From Mangrovibacter plantisponsor (GTDB lineage Bacteria; Pseudomonadota; Gammaproteobacteria; Enterobacterales; Enterobacteriaceae), in assembly GCF_003182475.1 (NCBI RefSeq), contig NZ_QGTS01000004.1, positions 62,001-126,000 of the forward strand: a stretch of DNA of 64,000 bases, in the 5' to 3' direction. The notes below the pieces were generated by a model, which had not been told where the DNA came from, ran no database searches, and saw only the letters and a list, made by a program, of their open reading frames with translations. Shown here one piece after another: positions 21,277 through 31,892 of the stretch. Made by a program: the position numbers and the translations under genes. Positions within the stretch are counted from its first letter, which is position 1, and every line of letters begins with the position of its first letter.

Positions 21277-22935
21277 CTATGAATTAATGGATAGCAGCGC
21301 GTCAAAAATCGTTGATGCTGTTTTCAACACCTGTGAGTTCGCCAGATAATACTGCTGAAAACGCTGCAGGTTGGCGTACTCTTCATCCAGGTTCACACCA
21401 GAAACAGATTGTTGCTGGTTGGTCAACTGCGTAACCACATTAGCCTGCGTTGTACTGGTTGTTTTCAGTGTACTGGTGGTGTTACCGACCAGAGACACCA
21501 GGCTTGCGTAAGCATCGTTGAAGGTTTTGTTACCACCTACTATGCTCTTGTCCTGCAAATCAAGCAGCGCCTGGGCGTTGGTGTTATCACTCTCGCCGGA
21601 GGTCGCTGAACTCGCCAGCGCCACTTTCGCTTCATCTGTTACTGAAACGGCCATATTGACGATAGTGTTGGTTACCGGTTTAACAACAAAGCTGTCTTTG
21701 GCATCAGGTGAACCATCAACGGTCACCGTCAGGCCATCAAAAGCCAGTGTCGTATTACCACTGCCATCAGTGCCGGTTGTCGGTGTTACTGTGGTATTGT
21801 CTGATGTACGGGTAACCGTCCAGGCAGAGCCACTCCAGGTCACTTTATAATTAGTTGCCAGAACGGCAGAGCTGTCTGTGACCTCCGCCGTCAAAGTTGT
21901 GGAGCTGGTATTTTTCGCATTGCTCACCACCGCAGGTGCGCCAACAGCAAAGAACGCTTCGCCTGCATCGCCATTGGCGTCAAAACCCGCTTCATGCTGA
22001 GTATTGAATGCATCTGCAAAGGATAATGCCAGTTGCCCAAGGCGGTTACGTGCTGCATCCAGGTCTGTTGAACGGAAAGTCAGTAATCCACCCAAAGAGC
22101 CGGTTGTTAACTGGCTTTCAGGAATTTCGACGTTTCCTGCGGCTTCATCAACATACGCAACGGTTGTGCGGCCAGGATCAGCACTTGACGCAACTGCCGC
22201 CAGTTGGAATGAACGCGATCCCTGAACCAGAGACGTACCATTACCCAAGCTCACGTTATAAGTATTTCCATCCTGGATTGTGACTGTCACACCCACGATG
22301 TTATTCAGTTCATTCACCAGTTGGTCGCGTTGGTCCAACAAGTCGTTCGGACTGGCACCGCCGCCTGTCGCCGTCATTTGCGCAATCTTTTTATTCAGAT
22401 CAGCAATCTGGCTGGTATAGGTGTTAATTTCCTGAACACTGGACTCAATAGCACTGTTTACCTGGCTGTCCATGCTGCGCAGGTAGTTATCAGTGGTTTT
22501 GAACTGGTTTACCAACCCCTGGGCCTGGCCGATTAACGCTTCGCGGGCAGAGGAGTCATTGGCATTACTGGTCAATGTGGTTAACGCAGAAAAAAAACTC
22601 TGTAACGATGTTGAAATACTGGTGGTTGTACTGGACAACAGGTCATCTATTTGTGAAACCTGGTCATAACGGCTGGACAACGCACTGCTTTGATTCGACG
22701 CCTGGCGCAACTGGTTGGTAATAAACTGATCGTATTCACGCTGAACACCACTGACATACACGCCATTACCAATCCAGCTATTACCGGAAAGGGTGCTATT
22801 AGACTGGGCCAGTACGGTGGTCTGGCGGCTATAACCGGTGACGTTATAGTTCGAAATGTTATTACTTACCGTATTCAGCGCGGTCTGTGCGGCAGTCAGT
22901 CCGCTCATCGCGCTGTTGATCAGGCTACTGGACAT
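21277..22935 (-). CDS. flgK: Flagellar hook-filament junction protein FlgK (HAP1)
   Basis: 552 residues (E. coli 547). N-terminal MSSSLINSAMSGLTAAQTAL and the NNISNYNVTGYSRQ motif, and the C-terminal NLDEEYANLQRFQQYY helix, are the conserved D0/D1 parts; the Thr/Ser-rich middle is variable. The start at 22935 has AAAGGAAAC upstream; an extra nine residues from 22962 have no support. Exported through the flagellar type III apparatus, with FlgN as chaperone. Confidence 0.96.
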   Translation of the reverse strand: MSSSLINSAMSGLTAAQTALNTVSNNISNYNVTGYSRQTTVLAQSNSTLSGNSWIGNGVYVSGVQREYDQFITNQLRQASNQSSALSSRYDQVSQIDDLLSSTTTSISTSLQSFFSALTTLTSNANDSSAREALIGQAQGLVNQFKTTDNYLRSMDSQVNSAIESSVQEINTYTSQIADLNKKIAQMTATGGGASPNDLLDQRDQLVNELNNIVGVTVTIQDGNTYNVSLGNGTSLVQGSRSFQLAAVASSADPGRTTVAYVDEAAGNVEIPESQLTTGSLGGLLTFRSTDLDAARNRLGQLALSFADAFNTQHEAGFDANGDAGEAFFAVGAPAVVSNAKNTSSTTLTAEVTDSSAVLATNYKVTWSGSAWTVTRTSDNTTVTPTTGTDGSGNTTLAFDGLTVTVDGSPDAKDSFVVKPVTNTIVNMAVSVTDEAKVALASSATSGESDNTNAQALLDLQDKSIVGGNKTFNDAYASLVSLVGNTTSTLKTTSTTQANVVTQLTNQQQSVSGVNLDEEYANLQRFQQYYLANSQVLKTASTIFDALLSINS

Positions 22936-22977
22936 GGTGTTTCCTTTTGAGCGTTTAATCACGGGTCCTGACAGAGA

Positions 22978-23004
22978 TTATCGGCAGCACAGGCCAGGAC
23001 TTGA
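22978..23004 (-). promoter_or_regulatory. Sigma-28 promoter of flgKL
   Basis: On the minus strand TCAAGTCC, 11 nt, then GCCGATAA (22978-22985), a perfect FliA -10 box with 5/8 match at -35. It lies right after the flgJ stop and 43 nt before flgK, where E. coli and Salmonella have the class 3 flgK promoter. Confidence 0.8.
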
Positions 23005-23010
23005 GGCTAA

Positions 23011-23979
23011 TCAGAACAAATTGCTTAAATCATTGTTATACGCTTTAGAGACCTTATCGCTCATAGATTTTAGCTGCTGAATCAATGAGGTAAGCTTGCT
23101 GGCGTAACCTGGATCCGTTGCATAACCAGCGCGTTGCAATGCCTGAGCGCCCTGCTCCGCTGTTGCCGCTGTAGTCACCGCTGCATAACGCGGATTTTTA
23201 CTCAGCAGGCCCACATAATCTGACAGCGCTTCCAGATACGAACTGTACACACGGAACGCAGCTTTCACTTTTTTCGCCTGGCCATTTTCAAATTCAGTGG
23301 TGGTGATTTCGGTAGTTGGCCCTTTCCAGTTGCCGGTTGCTTTCACCCCAAAAATATTGAAGCTGGGTGCACCACTGGCCGTGCGAATCTGGCGTTGCCC
23401 CCAGCCTGATTCCAGCGCAGCCTGCGCCAGAATCAGGTGGTGAGGAATGCCACTTTGTTCGCTGGCGAGTTTGGCGGGTAAAGACAACTGCGCCAGGAAG
23501 TTTTTGCTGTCACCATCAAGGTCTTTGTCTGCAAAGGAGACAATCGCCCCGGAACTGGGCGGAGCCTTGGGAATGGCTTTACGCACCAGTTGGGTAAATT
23601 CCTGAGTTTGATACTGCATGACGGTGTTCATATCGAGTTTCATTGGCACCGTCCCCGCTTTTTCAGACGGAGACTGCGTGCCATTGGTCATCTGTTTTAC
23701 CATCATGTCTGCCAGACCAAGGCCTTTAGCACTGAGATCATCGGCAATCTGCTGGTCGTACATACTGGTGTACAAACGGGTTTGGTCATTGTCGAGCAGG
23801 TCATCTTTCGGCAAAGCCTGGCGCATACTCTTCAGTACCATTTGCACGAACATCCCTTCAACTTTTTTGGCTACCGCTTTCAGGTGAGCCTGAGGGTCAT
23901 TCGCTGCTGCCCGTTTTAATTCATTCAGCGATTGCGCATCCCACGCAGCGCCAGCCATAGACTGGGTATCATTAATCAT
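23011..23979 (-). CDS. flgJ: Flagellar rod-cap / peptidoglycan hydrolase FlgJ
   Basis: 322 residues (E. coli 313). The N-terminal half caps the growing rod (VEGMFVQMVLKSMRQALP). The C-terminal half is a glucosaminidase domain with LILAQAALESGWGQRQI, which opens the cell wall for the rod. The ATG at 23979 overlaps the flgI TGA (TGATG), so the two are coupled; the upstream start at 24009 is rejected. Confidence 0.96.
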   Translation of the reverse strand: MINDTQSMAGAAWDAQSLNELKRAAANDPQAHLKAVAKKVEGMFVQMVLKSMRQALPKDDLLDNDQTRLYTSMYDQQIADDLSAKGLGLADMMVKQMTNGTQSPSEKAGTVPMKLDMNTVMQYQTQEFTQLVRKAIPKAPPSSGAIVSFADKDLDGDSKNFLAQLSLPAKLASEQSGIPHHLILAQAALESGWGQRQIRTASGAPSFNIFGVKATGNWKGPTTEITTTEFENGQAKKVKAAFRVYSSYLEALSDYVGLLSKNPRYAAVTTAATAEQGAQALQRAGYATDPGYASKLTSLIQQLKSMSDKVSKAYNNDLSNLF

Positions 23980-25076
23980 CAGATAATCTCCAGTTTCGCC
24001 CGCAGACAACCTGCACTTTGCATAGCCTGCAGGATAGACATCAAATCCATCGGTGTTGCACCCAGCGCATTAAGGGCACGAACCACATTGTTCAGATTGG
24101 CGCTTGAGTTGATGCGGCGCAGTGCACCACCACTCTGGCGCATATCAATCTGCGTTTGTGGCGTTACCACTGTTTGACCACCCGCGAACGGCGTATTGGG
24201 CTGGCTCACCACATTTTGCTGGTTGACGGTTACCGACAAGTTGCCCTGGGCAACGGCACAGTTATCCAGAGTCACTTCGCGGTTCATCACTACAGCACCA
24301 GTACGTGAGTTGATAATCACTTTGGCGTCCTGTACCGGTACATTCACCTGCAGGTTTTGCACATCCGCGAGGAAACGCACCTGGGAGCTGTTTCCCGGTG
24401 GAACACGAATTTGAACAGTACGGGCATCAATAGCCTGCGCTACGCCATAACCTTGAGAGCGGTTAATGGTATCGGATATCTGCTGTGCAAGGCTGAAGTC
24501 CTCCTGGTTGAGTTGCAGGTTGATGCTGTTGCCTTGCCCAAAGTTGCTGGGTAATTCACGCTCAACCACTGCCCCACCAGTAATCCGGCCACCATTGAGT
24601 TGGTTAACCTGAACACTACTGCCACCGGCAGATGCCCCCGCGCCACCAATCAGGATATTACCTTGTGCCAGCGCATAGACCTGGTTATCCACCCCTTTCA
24701 TTGGCGTCATCAGCAGTGTGCCACCACGCAGGCTTTTCGCATTACCGAGTGATGAAACCACTACATCAATACGCTGCCCCTGGCGGGAGAACGCGGGTAA
24801 GTCTGCGGTGACCATTACTGCTGCCACGTTTTTCAACTGCATATTGGTGCCACTGGGAACGGTTATCCCCAGTTGTGACAACATGTTATTCAGGCTCTGG
24901 GTAGTAAATGGAGTCTGAGTGGTCTGGTCACCCGTACCATCCAGCCCTACCACCAGGCCATAGCCAATAAGTGAGTTATCACGCACGCCCTGTACAGTGG
25001 TGAGGTCGCGAATGCGGTCTGCCTGAGCCAGTGTTGCCACCAGCAGCAATCCGATTGCGAAAATTGACTTAAACAT
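23979..25076 (-). CDS. flgI: Flagellar P-ring protein
   Basis: 365 residues, exactly the E. coli length. Signal peptide [19 protein letters not shown], cleaved before DRIRDLT. Forms the periplasmic P-ring bushing around the rod; the conserved [19 protein letters not shown] segment and the two C-terminal region cysteines are present. Chosen ATG 25076 has GAGGTGA upstream; a GTG two codons earlier is less likely. Confidence 0.96.
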   Translation of the reverse strand: MFKSIFAIGLLLVATLAQADRIRDLTTVQGVRDNSLIGYGLVVGLDGTGDQTTQTPFTTQSLNNMLSQLGITVPSGTNMQLKNVAAVMVTADLPAFSRQGQRIDVVVSSLGNAKSLRGGTLLMTPMKGVDNQVYALAQGNILIGGAGASAGGSSVQVNQLNGGRITGGAVVERELPSNFGQGNSINLQLNQEDFSLAQQISDTINRSQGYGVAQAIDARTVQIRVPPGNSSQVRFLADVQNLQVNVPVQDAKVIINSRTGAVVMNREVTLDNCAVAQGNLSVTVNQQNVVSQPNTPFAGGQTVVTPQTQIDMRQSGGALRRINSSANLNNVVRALNALGATPMDLMSILQAMQSAGCLRAKLEII

Positions 25077-25087
25077 ATTCACCTCGC

Positions 25088-25786
25088 TTAGAACGGCGCG
25101 ACATTAAGGAAGAAACGTTGCAACCAGCCCATTTGCTGCGCTTCATTGATATAGCCGTTACCGACATACTCAATACGGGCATCAGCCACCTGGGTTGATG
25201 CGACGGTGTTGCTGGTTGAAATAAACCGTGGATTCACCACCCCGGAGAAGCGAATAAACTCAGCACCCTGGTTAATCGCGATTTGTTTTTCACCCACTAC
25301 ATGGAGGTTACCGTTGGCCAGAACCTGGTCTACGGTAACCGTCAGAGTACCGGTAAAGGTGTTTTGCGCACTGGACCCCCCCTTGCCGGTGAAATCGTTT
25401 TTACCTTCCATATCGAGGTCAGCACGAGCGTTACCAAATAACCCCTGTAAATAACGTGGCGCTGTCGTTACTGCAAGACTACTGCTTCCATCACGCGATG
25501 CGTTTGAAGAAGAAGATTTGCTGGCACTGACGTTTTCCTGGAGATTAATGGTGAGCGTGTCACCAATATTGCGCGGGCGACGGTCTTCAAATAATGGCTG
25601 ATACCCATAGTTAATGGGCTGAACAGTCTGAAAAATAGAACCATTGACCGCCGGAACCGGGCCTGGAATAGGCTGTGCCGAAGTTGGCCCCTGAACAAGC
25701 GGCTTACTCGGGACCAGTGAACAGCCACCGAGGGCGACACTCAGGCTAATGACAAGCGGTCGATACCACTGGTTACGGTTTTGCAT
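25088..25786 (-). CDS. flgH: Flagellar L-ring lipoprotein
   Basis: 232 residues, the E. coli length. Lipobox LGGC with the acylated cysteine at residue 22. Forms the outer-membrane L-ring; [19 protein letters not shown] and the C-terminal [18 protein letters not shown] are typical. It lies 11 nt before flgI. Confidence 0.96.
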   Translation of the reverse strand: MQNRNQWYRPLVISLSVALGGCSLVPSKPLVQGPTSAQPIPGPVPAVNGSIFQTVQPINYGYQPLFEDRRPRNIGDTLTINLQENVSASKSSSSNASRDGSSSLAVTTAPRYLQGLFGNARADLDMEGKNDFTGKGGSSAQNTFTGTLTVTVDQVLANGNLHVVGEKQIAINQGAEFIRFSGVVNPRFISTSNTVASTQVADARIEYVGNGYINEAQQMGWLQRFFLNVAPF

Positions 25787-25834
25787 TACGTTTATCTTCA
25801 GAAAATATTAGCCGGCGGCGAAGCCGGCCAGATT

Positions 25835-26617
25835 TTAAAGTTGTGACAGTTTCTGCAGCATCTGGTCCGTTGTGGAAACCGCTTTACTGTTAATCTCGTA
25901 GGCGCGCTGAACCTGGATCATATTGACCAGTTCTTCGGCAACGTTAACGTTGGAGGTTTCTACATATCCCTGATACAGCAGCCCGGCGCCGTTCTGGCCC
26001 GGGGTTGATTCTGTCGGCGCACCAGAAGCCTGGGTTTCGGTGTAAAGGTTTTCGCCAATACTTTCGAGCCCGGAGGTGTTAATGAACGTCGCCAGGTTCA
26101 ACTGCCCCACCTGTTGTGTTGCTGTCTGCCCTTGCAGGGTGACACTTACCACGCCATCACGCGCCACAGTAATACTCAGAGCATTACTGGGTATGGTGAT
26201 AGCCGGCTGCACAGGGAACCCGCCGTTAGTCACTAACTGCCCGTTGGAATCGAGCTGAAATGAACCGTCACGGGTATAGGCTGTGGTGCCATCCGGGAGC
26301 TGTACTTCAAAAAAACCTTCGCCTTTAATCGCAATATCTTTGCTGTTATCGGTCTGGTTCAGGTTACCCTGGGTATGAATACGCTCCGTTGCCACCGGGC
26401 GAACCCCGGTACCAATTTGCAGGCCCGTCGGTAATGTTGTTTGCTCAGAAGACTGTGCTCCAGGCTGACGTACTGTCTGGTACAGCAAATCTTCAAACAC
26501 TGCACGCTGGCGTTTGAAACCATTGGTACTGACGTTTGCCAGGTTGTTGGCAATGACGTCCATATTGGTTTGTTGTGCATCCAGACCGGTTTTCGCGATC
26601 CATAATGAGCTGATCAT
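25835..26617 (-). CDS. flgG: Flagellar distal rod protein
   Basis: 260 residues, as in E. coli. The N-terminal [20 protein letters not shown] rod/hook signature and the C-terminal [20 protein letters not shown] helix are intact. It forms the distal drive-shaft rod joined to the hook. Preceded by flgF at 17 nt. Confidence 0.96.
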   Translation of the reverse strand: MISSLWIAKTGLDAQQTNMDVIANNLANVSTNGFKRQRAVFEDLLYQTVRQPGAQSSEQTTLPTGLQIGTGVRPVATERIHTQGNLNQTDNSKDIAIKGEGFFEVQLPDGTTAYTRDGSFQLDSNGQLVTNGGFPVQPAITIPSNALSITVARDGVVSVTLQGQTATQQVGQLNLATFINTSGLESIGENLYTETQASGAPTESTPGQNGAGLLYQGYVETSNVNVAEELVNMIQVQRAYEINSKAVSTTDQMLQKLSQL

Positions 26618-26634
26618 GGTGAAGTCCTGTTTTA

Positions 26635-27390
26635 TTAAGTCAGTGACAGCAGTTGGTTCGCACGCTGTTCGTTACCATCAACATTGCTGATAACTTTCAT
26701 TTGCATCTCAAAACGGCGCGAGTTGCTAATCATGTCAGCCATGGCTTCAACGGCGTTGACATTACTGCCCTCCAGCACGCCCGCCATCACTTTCAGTGTT
26801 GGGTCCGCCGCAGGTGTGGCGCCACGCGTGGCCTGCGCCTGCTGGGTGAGATGAAACAACCCGTCATCACCACGCTCCACTTCCTTGTCTGTAGCCTTAA
26901 CCAGTTTCAGACGGCCAATTGGCGCTGCGGTATTAGGCGGGTCCCCCGGGTTTAGCGCAGTGATGGTGCCGTCAGCAGCAATAGTCAGCTCAGCATTCTG
27001 GGGAACGGCAACAGGACCACCATCACCCATCACCAGATTGCCATTCACTTCCAACTGCCCATTGACGTTCACCTGCATATTACCGTTACGGGTGTAGGCT
27101 TCCTGGCCATTCGGGGTCCGTACTGCCAGCCAGCCATCCTGCTGCATTGCCACATCCAGATTACGGCCGGTGTAATCCATCGAACCGGTACTCATATCCG
27201 AACCTGGTGTAGAGGCAGCAACCAGTGTGCGGGTTGGTAACGATAACCCTTCAACCGGCACTGCACGCAGTGCCTCAAGTTGTTTACGAAAACCAGGTGT
27301 CGACGCGTTAGCCATGTTGTTAGCCGTCACAGACTGTAAATCCAGCGTCTGGCTGGCTGCGCCCATGGCGGTATATATTGCGTGATCCAT
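26635..27390 (-). CDS. flgF: Flagellar proximal rod protein FlgF
   Basis: 251 residues, as in E. coli. Rod/hook family: [20 protein letters not shown] near the N-terminus and [20 protein letters not shown] near the C-terminus. Twenty nucleotides from flgE. Confidence 0.95.
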   Translation of the reverse strand: MDHAIYTAMGAASQTLDLQSVTANNMANASTPGFRKQLEALRAVPVEGLSLPTRTLVAASTPGSDMSTGSMDYTGRNLDVAMQQDGWLAVRTPNGQEAYTRNGNMQVNVNGQLEVNGNLVMGDGGPVAVPQNAELTIAADGTITALNPGDPPNTAAPIGRLKLVKATDKEVERGDDGLFHLTQQAQATRGATPAADPTLKVMAGVLEGSNVNAVEAMADMISNSRRFEMQMKVISNVDGNEQRANQLLSLT

Positions 27391-27410
27391 TAAGCCACCC
27401 CGTCAGTCGA

Positions 27411-28655
27411 TTAACGCAGGTTAACCAGCGTGTTAAGGATCTGATCCTGAGTTTTAATCGTCTGGGCGTTTGACTGATAGTTACGCTGCGCAACAATCAT
27501 ATTCACCAGCTCTTTACTCAGATCAACGTTGGAAGACTCCAGCGCCCCACTGGTCAATGTGCCGAACGTACCAGTACCAGCAATCCCTAACAGCGCAGCA
27601 CCTGAAGATGAAGTTGCACTCCACAGGTTGTCACCTTCAGACTGCAGGCCCTCCGGGTTAGCAAAGTTTGCCAGGGCAATCTGGCCCAGTAACTGGGATT
27701 CACCGTTGGAGTAGGTACCGCTAATAGTGCCGTCGTCATTGATGGCATAGCTCACCATTTCGCCCGGTGCGTAACCGTCCTGAGAGGTAGAAACAATGTT
27801 GTTGCTACCATAGTTCTGCTGCATGGAACCGGTGAAATCCAGCGAGAATGTGGCAGGCGTGGCACCACTGCTGGTGTCGGTGGTCAGGCTCGGGAAGATA
27901 CCGGCAGTGGCGGTCGCCGTACCGGTGCTGTCTGTAGTACTGGTCAGGTTACCGTTAGAGTCAAAGTTCATCGTCCCCAACAGAGATGATGAACTACCGC
28001 TGACGCTACTGTCCTGGGTGTAAACACTCCAGGTGTTATCTGCAGTTTTAACAAAGTACACGTTCATATCATGGGTGTTACCCTGGGTGTCATACACCGT
28101 GATCGTGCCTTTCTTGTTATACGTGGTGGAATCGGTTGAATCGAAGGTGCTGGTAATTGCATCGTCTGATGAATTCAGTTGCACTTCCATTGCTGCGGTT
28201 GTGGTGGTTTTCGCAGACATTGGGGAGCTCGGAATAGACAGCGTTACCGGGTTTGCACCCTGGTTAATAGTGGGTGGTGTGCCACTCGCCGGATAACCCG
28301 TGACATAGTACCCCTGTGAGTTAACCAGGTTACGGTTTTCATCGAGTTGCAACTGGCCGTTACGGCTGTAATAAACCGAGCCGGCGTCATCCGTCATACG
28401 GAAGAAACCGTTCTGGTTAATAGCTACGTCCAGGCCACGGCTGGTATTGGTTACTGTACCATCCGAGAAGTTCTGGATAACAGCCGCTACTTTTACACCC
28501 AGGCCCACTTTGGAACTGGCGCCGGCAAACATATCGGCAAAGGCAATCCCGGAGGACTTAAACCCGTATGTGGCGGAGTTGGCAATGTTGTTGCCGATAA
28601 CGTCCAGGTTACTGGAAGCAGCGTTAAGGCCACTGACCGCTTGAGAAAAAGACAT
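27411..28655 (-). CDS. flgE: Flagellar hook protein
   Basis: 414 residues (E. coli 402). MSFSQAVSGLNAASSNLDVI and GNNIANSATYGFKSS start the protein; the C-terminal SNVDLSKELVNMIVAQRNYQ ends the coiled core. The middle is Ser/Thr/Asp-rich and surface-exposed on the hook; the extra length lies there. Confidence 0.96.
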   Translation of the reverse strand: MSFSQAVSGLNAASSNLDVIGNNIANSATYGFKSSGIAFADMFAGASSKVGLGVKVAAVIQNFSDGTVTNTSRGLDVAINQNGFFRMTDDAGSVYYSRNGQLQLDENRNLVNSQGYYVTGYPASGTPPTINQGANPVTLSIPSSPMSAKTTTTAAMEVQLNSSDDAITSTFDSTDSTTYNKKGTITVYDTQGNTHDMNVYFVKTADNTWSVYTQDSSVSGSSSSLLGTMNFDSNGNLTSTTDSTGTATATAGIFPSLTTDTSSGATPATFSLDFTGSMQQNYGSNNIVSTSQDGYAPGEMVSYAINDDGTISGTYSNGESQLLGQIALANFANPEGLQSEGDNLWSATSSSGAALLGIAGTGTFGTLTSGALESSNVDLSKELVNMIVAQRNYQSNAQTIKTQDQILNTLVNLR

Positions 28656-28678
28656 GTGTCCTACCCCTGATGGTTAAG

Positions 28679-29371
28679 TTAGAGAATTTGACGCACTTCG
28701 CTAAGCGTAGTGGTGCCGTAGGTACCTAAATCGAGCAAATTACCGCTGCTGCTACTGGTGATGCCATTGACCAGCGCATACTGCAGTGGCTGGGCTGTTA
28801 ATTGTGTAGAGCCGTTGGTTGCTGTAACCGTGACATTGTAAGAACCATCCGCAACCGTTGAGCCATCAGATGTTGTGCCATCCCATGAGAAGGTGTGGAC
28901 ACCCGCGCTCAGCGCGCCAAGGTTAATGGTTTGCACCACTTTACCGCTACTGTCAGTAATCGTGGCAGTAGTCGCGGTTGATGCCTGTTCCAGTTCCACA
29001 CCAAACGGCGTGGTCGCACCACTGCCCGCCAGTACAGTAGAACCGGTAACCATGACACCATGGCCAATCAATGAAGAAGCCTGCAATTGCTGGCTGTCAT
29101 CAATTTGTCCGGAAATAGAGCCCAACGTAGTATTGAGTTTTTCAATACCGCTCAGGGTGCTTATCTGAGCCAACTGCGAGGTCAACTGGCTGTTGTCCAT
29201 CGGGTTGGTCGGATCCTGGTTTTTCATCTGAGCGACAAGTAATGTCAGGAACTCATCTTGTAAATCGTCTGCACTACTGGTTGTCAGGCCACTGGATGAT
29301 GTGGTCGAACTGGTTGCTGAACTGGACGCCAGCGCACTGCTGGTATCATTAACACTGACTGAAACAGACAT
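28679..29371 (-). CDS. flgD: Hook assembly cap protein FlgD
   Basis: 230 residues (E. coli 231). It caps the growing hook and is discarded later. A Ser/Thr-rich N-terminus precedes the conserved FLTLLVAQMKNQDPTNPMDN segment; the C-terminal Ig-like domain (GVHTFSWDGTTSDG) follows. Confidence 0.95.
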   Translation of the reverse strand: MSVSVSVNDTSSALASSSATSSTTSSSGLTTSSADDLQDEFLTLLVAQMKNQDPTNPMDNSQLTSQLAQISTLSGIEKLNTTLGSISGQIDDSQQLQASSLIGHGVMVTGSTVLAGSGATTPFGVELEQASTATTATITDSSGKVVQTINLGALSAGVHTFSWDGTTSDGSTVADGSYNVTVTATNGSTQLTAQPLQYALVNGITSSSSGNLLDLGTYGTTTLSEVRQIL

Positions 29372-29382
29372 TGTTTCCTCCT

Positions 29383-29787
29383 TTATTGACCAAGTGTCAG
29401 TGTTTTCAACATCATGCTTTTCACAGTGTTGAGCACTTCAACGTTAGCCTGATAACTGCGCGATGCAGACATGGTGTTAACCATTTCTCCCACAACATCC
29501 ACATTCGGCATCCGCACATAACCGTTGGTATCTGCCAGCGGGTTACCCGGCTGGTAAACCATCTTGAACGGGTCCTGGCTTTCCACGACACCTGCAACCT
29601 TCACACCGCCGGTTGGCGAACCAACAGGCGCATCGACCTGGAAAACCACCTGTTTGGCACGATAAGGTTGCCCGTCTGGCCCTGCGACGCTGTCAGCATT
29701 CGCAAGGTTACTGGCTGCAACGTTCAGACGGGCGGACTGTGCTGCCATCGCTGAACCTGCAATATCGAAAATATTAAGAAGCGCCAT
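29383..29787 (-). CDS. flgC: Flagellar proximal rod protein FlgC
   Basis: 134 residues, as in E. coli. Rod motif [12 protein letters not shown] near the N-terminus and [20 protein letters not shown] near the C-terminus. It lies 3 nt after flgB. Confidence 0.96.
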   Translation of the reverse strand: MALLNIFDIAGSAMAAQSARLNVAASNLANADSVAGPDGQPYRAKQVVFQVDAPVGSPTGGVKVAGVVESQDPFKMVYQPGNPLADTNGYVRMPNVDVVGEMVNTMSASRSYQANVEVLNTVKSMMLKTLTLGQ

Positions 29788-29790
29788 CTG

Positions 29791-30207
29791 TTACCCCTGT
29801 TGTTGCAATACAGACATCATGCTTTTGATTTGGCCGGTAATAGCGGTGATGTCCATCTGGTATTTCAGGCTGTTATCAGCAAAGGCTGTCCTCTCACGGT
29901 TCATATCCACGGTATTGCCATCTGCTGCTGGCTGGTCCGGGATCCGGTACATCAAATCCATTGATGGCGAAGACGATGTCTCAGCAGCAATATGCCGTGA
30001 TGATGTCAGCGTCAGGGAAAGTCCCCCTTCCGCCGCCCTGCCGCGATCCATGACTTTTTTCAGTTCACTGGAAAAGTCGATATCACGGGCCTGATAACCC
30101 GGGGTATCAGCATTAGCGATATTCCCGGCGAGAACTTCCTGGCGCTGAGCCCGCAGGTTGAGTGCTTCCTGCCCAAAGCGCAGTGCAGCATCCAGTTTAT
30201 CGAGCAT
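29791..30207 (-). CDS. flgB: Flagellar proximal rod protein FlgB
   Basis: 138 residues, as in E. coli. First gene of the flgBCDEFGHIJ operon for rod and hook. [20 protein letters not shown] is the rod motif. GGAGGAAAC precedes the ATG. Confidence 0.96.
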   Translation of the reverse strand: MLDKLDAALRFGQEALNLRAQRQEVLAGNIANADTPGYQARDIDFSSELKKVMDRGRAAEGGLSLTLTSSRHIAAETSSSPSMDLMYRIPDQPAADGNTVDMNRERTAFADNSLKYQMDITAITGQIKSMMSVLQQQG

Positions 30208-30361
30208 GTTTCCTCCGCGCAGACGATGAGTTATAGCCGACAGCTTAATTCTCCTTGCGCGCGCTTTATCGACGGAATAAACGCAAAATGCTTCGCTATT
30301 TGTCGCCTTGAAATACTTTGCTTCCAGGTAGAATCCTTAACATCCCTAACTGGAGGTGCTT
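30208..30361. promoter_or_regulatory. Divergent flgA/flgB control region
   Basis: 154 nt between the divergent class 2 genes flgA and flgB, where FlhD4C2 acts in E. coli. A TAGAAT at about 30330 may be the flgA -10 box. Towards flgB the minus strand has GTCGATAA (about 30264-30271), one mismatch from the sigma-28 -10 box with a weak -35. FlhDC boxes could not be read reliably. Confidence 0.5.
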
Positions 30362-31024
30362 ATGTTTTCCCGAATACTCAGCACTGTTGCAGTGCTTGTC
30401 GCTGCACTACCGCTTACCTGCCTGGCAGGTGAACTTGATTCCCAGATGGATGCTTTTTTTCAACAGCGCCTGGCGGGGGTCAGTGATGACGTGAAGGTGA
30501 AAATCAACTCGCCCCAGGCGCAATTACCTCAGTGCGCTAACCCTGAATTCCGCCTGCCAGCAACCGGGCGTTTTTGGGGTAACCTGAGTGTGATGATGCG
30601 CTGCGGTAGCCAGCAGCGTTATGTGCTGGTTTCTGTCCAGGCCAGTGGGAACTATGTGGTGGCAAGCCAGGTTTTAGAGCGCGGGGCGCCGGTAACACCG
30701 GGGGACGTCGAGCTAAAATATGGCCGTCTGGACCTGTTACCTCCGAATACACTGTTTTCTGTAGACGATGCGCTCAATGCCGTTACACTGCGTAATATTG
30801 CCGCAGGTCAACCCATCATGCGCACTATGTTGCGTGTTCAGTGGCGGGTAAAAGCCGGTCAAAAAGTACAAGTTATTGCGGCGGGACAAGGGTTTAGCGT
30901 GAACAGTGAAGGCAAGGCATTAAACAATGCTGCAGTCACACAAAATGCCCGTGTCAGAATGTCGTCAGGCCAGGTGGTCAGCGGGACTGTCGACAGTGAT
31001 GGGAATATTCTTATTAATCTATAA
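30362..31024 (+). CDS. flgA: Flagellar P-ring assembly chaperone FlgA
   Basis: 220 residues (E. coli 219). A signal peptide ending about TCLAG directs it to the periplasm, where it helps P-ring assembly. The SAF-like region ASQVLERGAPVTPGDVELK and the C-terminal VVSGTVDSDGNILINL are typical. GGAGG lies 5 nt before ATG 30362; a GTG two codons earlier overlaps the Shine-Dalgarno and is rejected. Confidence 0.95.
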   Translation: MFSRILSTVAVLVAALPLTCLAGELDSQMDAFFQQRLAGVSDDVKVKINSPQAQLPQCANPEFRLPATGRFWGNLSVMMRCGSQQRYVLVSVQASGNYVVASQVLERGAPVTPGDVELKYGRLDLLPPNTLFSVDDALNAVTLRNIAAGQPIMRTMLRVQWRVKAGQKVQVIAAGQGFSVNSEGKALNNAAVTQNARVRMSSGQVVSGTVDSDGNILINL

Positions 31025-31029
31025 TCTCT

Positions 31030-31056
31030 TAAAGATTCTGTTCAGGCTGCCGATAA
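31030..31056 (+). promoter_or_regulatory. Sigma-28 promoter of flgMN
   Basis: TAAAGATT (31030-31037), 11 nt, GCCGATAA (31049-31056). This is 7/8 at -35 and 8/8 at -10 with exact FliA spacing, 62 nt before flgM. It adds late-class flgM expression to read-through from flgA. Confidence 0.9.
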
Positions 31057-31118
31057 AAATTAGCAACGAAACGAGATGACAGGTATCGCCCGGCGCGACC
31101 ACCACAGAGGACACAGAT

Positions 31119-31409
31119 ATGAGCATTGAGCGCACATCACCACTAAAACCCGTGAGCACTGTTCAAACACGCGAAAGCAGTGACACAACTTCGGCGAAAG
31201 TACGCCTGAACAAAACTGGCTCTGAGACCAGCAGCACTGTCACCCTGAGTGACGCTCAGTCCAAACTGATGCAACCAGGTTCCAGTGATATCAACATGGA
31301 ACGGGTTGAAGCTATCAAAACTGCCATCAAAAATGGCGAACTGAAAATGGACACCGGTAAAATTGCCGATGCGCTGATTCAGGATGCGAAAAGCTATTTA
31401 GAAGAGTAA
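31119..31409 (+). CDS. flgM: Anti-sigma-28 factor FlgM
   Basis: 96 residues (E. coli 97). Binds FliA until it is exported through the finished hook. [20 protein letters not shown] starts it; the FliA-binding C-terminal half includes [19 protein letters not shown]. Confidence 0.96.
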   Translation: MSIERTSPLKPVSTVQTRESSDTTSAKVRLNKTGSETSSTVTLSDAQSKLMQPGSSDINMERVEAIKTAIKNGELKMDTGKIADALIQDAKSYLEE

Positions 31410-31416
31410 TGCTGCC

Positions 31417-31845
31417 ATGAGCCGCCTGTTAGAACTGATGGATCAAATGACTTCAGTGCTGAATGACCTTAAACGCGTTCTGGACGCGGAACAGGCCCAG
31501 CTCTCTGCGGGTTTTGTCAATGGTGTTGCGTTACAGCGCATCACCGAAGAGAAAAGCTCGTTACTCGCAACTCTCGACTACCTGGAACAGTTGCGGCGGA
31601 TGGAGCAACGCCCCCGTCATGCTGCAGCCAATGATGACCCGGTAGAGTTGCGCTGGCAGACTATCAAGAAAAAAACTCGTTATCTGAACGACCTGAACAC
31701 CCACAACGGCTGGCTGCTTGAAGGCCAACTGGAGCGAAATAAAGACGCGCTGGAAGTGTTGCGCCCCCATCAGGAGCCTGGCTTGTACGGCTCTGACGGA
31801 CAAACGGCCACACCTAACCGCAGCGGTAAAAAATTTAGCGTCTGA
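31417..31845 (+). CDS. flgN: Flagellar export chaperone FlgN
   Basis: 142 residues (E. coli 138). A helical chaperone for FlgK and FlgL: MSRLLELMDQMTSVLNDLKR at the N-terminus, with the hydrophobic YLNDLNTHNGWLLEGQLERN segment near residue 90. It starts 7 nt after flgM. Confidence 0.94.
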   Translation: MSRLLELMDQMTSVLNDLKRVLDAEQAQLSAGFVNGVALQRITEEKSSLLATLDYLEQLRRMEQRPRHAAANDDPVELRWQTIKKKTRYLNDLNTHNGWLLEGQLERNKDALEVLRPHQEPGLYGSDGQTATPNRSGKKFSV

Positions 31846-31848
31846 TTA

Positions 31849-31869
31849 AGCCCCCTCCACCAGGGGGCT
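31849..31869. terminator. Hairpin between flgN and murJ
   Basis: AGCCCCCT pairs with AGGGGGCT around CCACC (8-bp GC-rich stem). It lies between convergent flgN and murJ; the following tract is only weakly T-rich. Confidence 0.6.
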
Positions 31870-31892
31870 CACGTTCTTAACCCCTTTCCCTG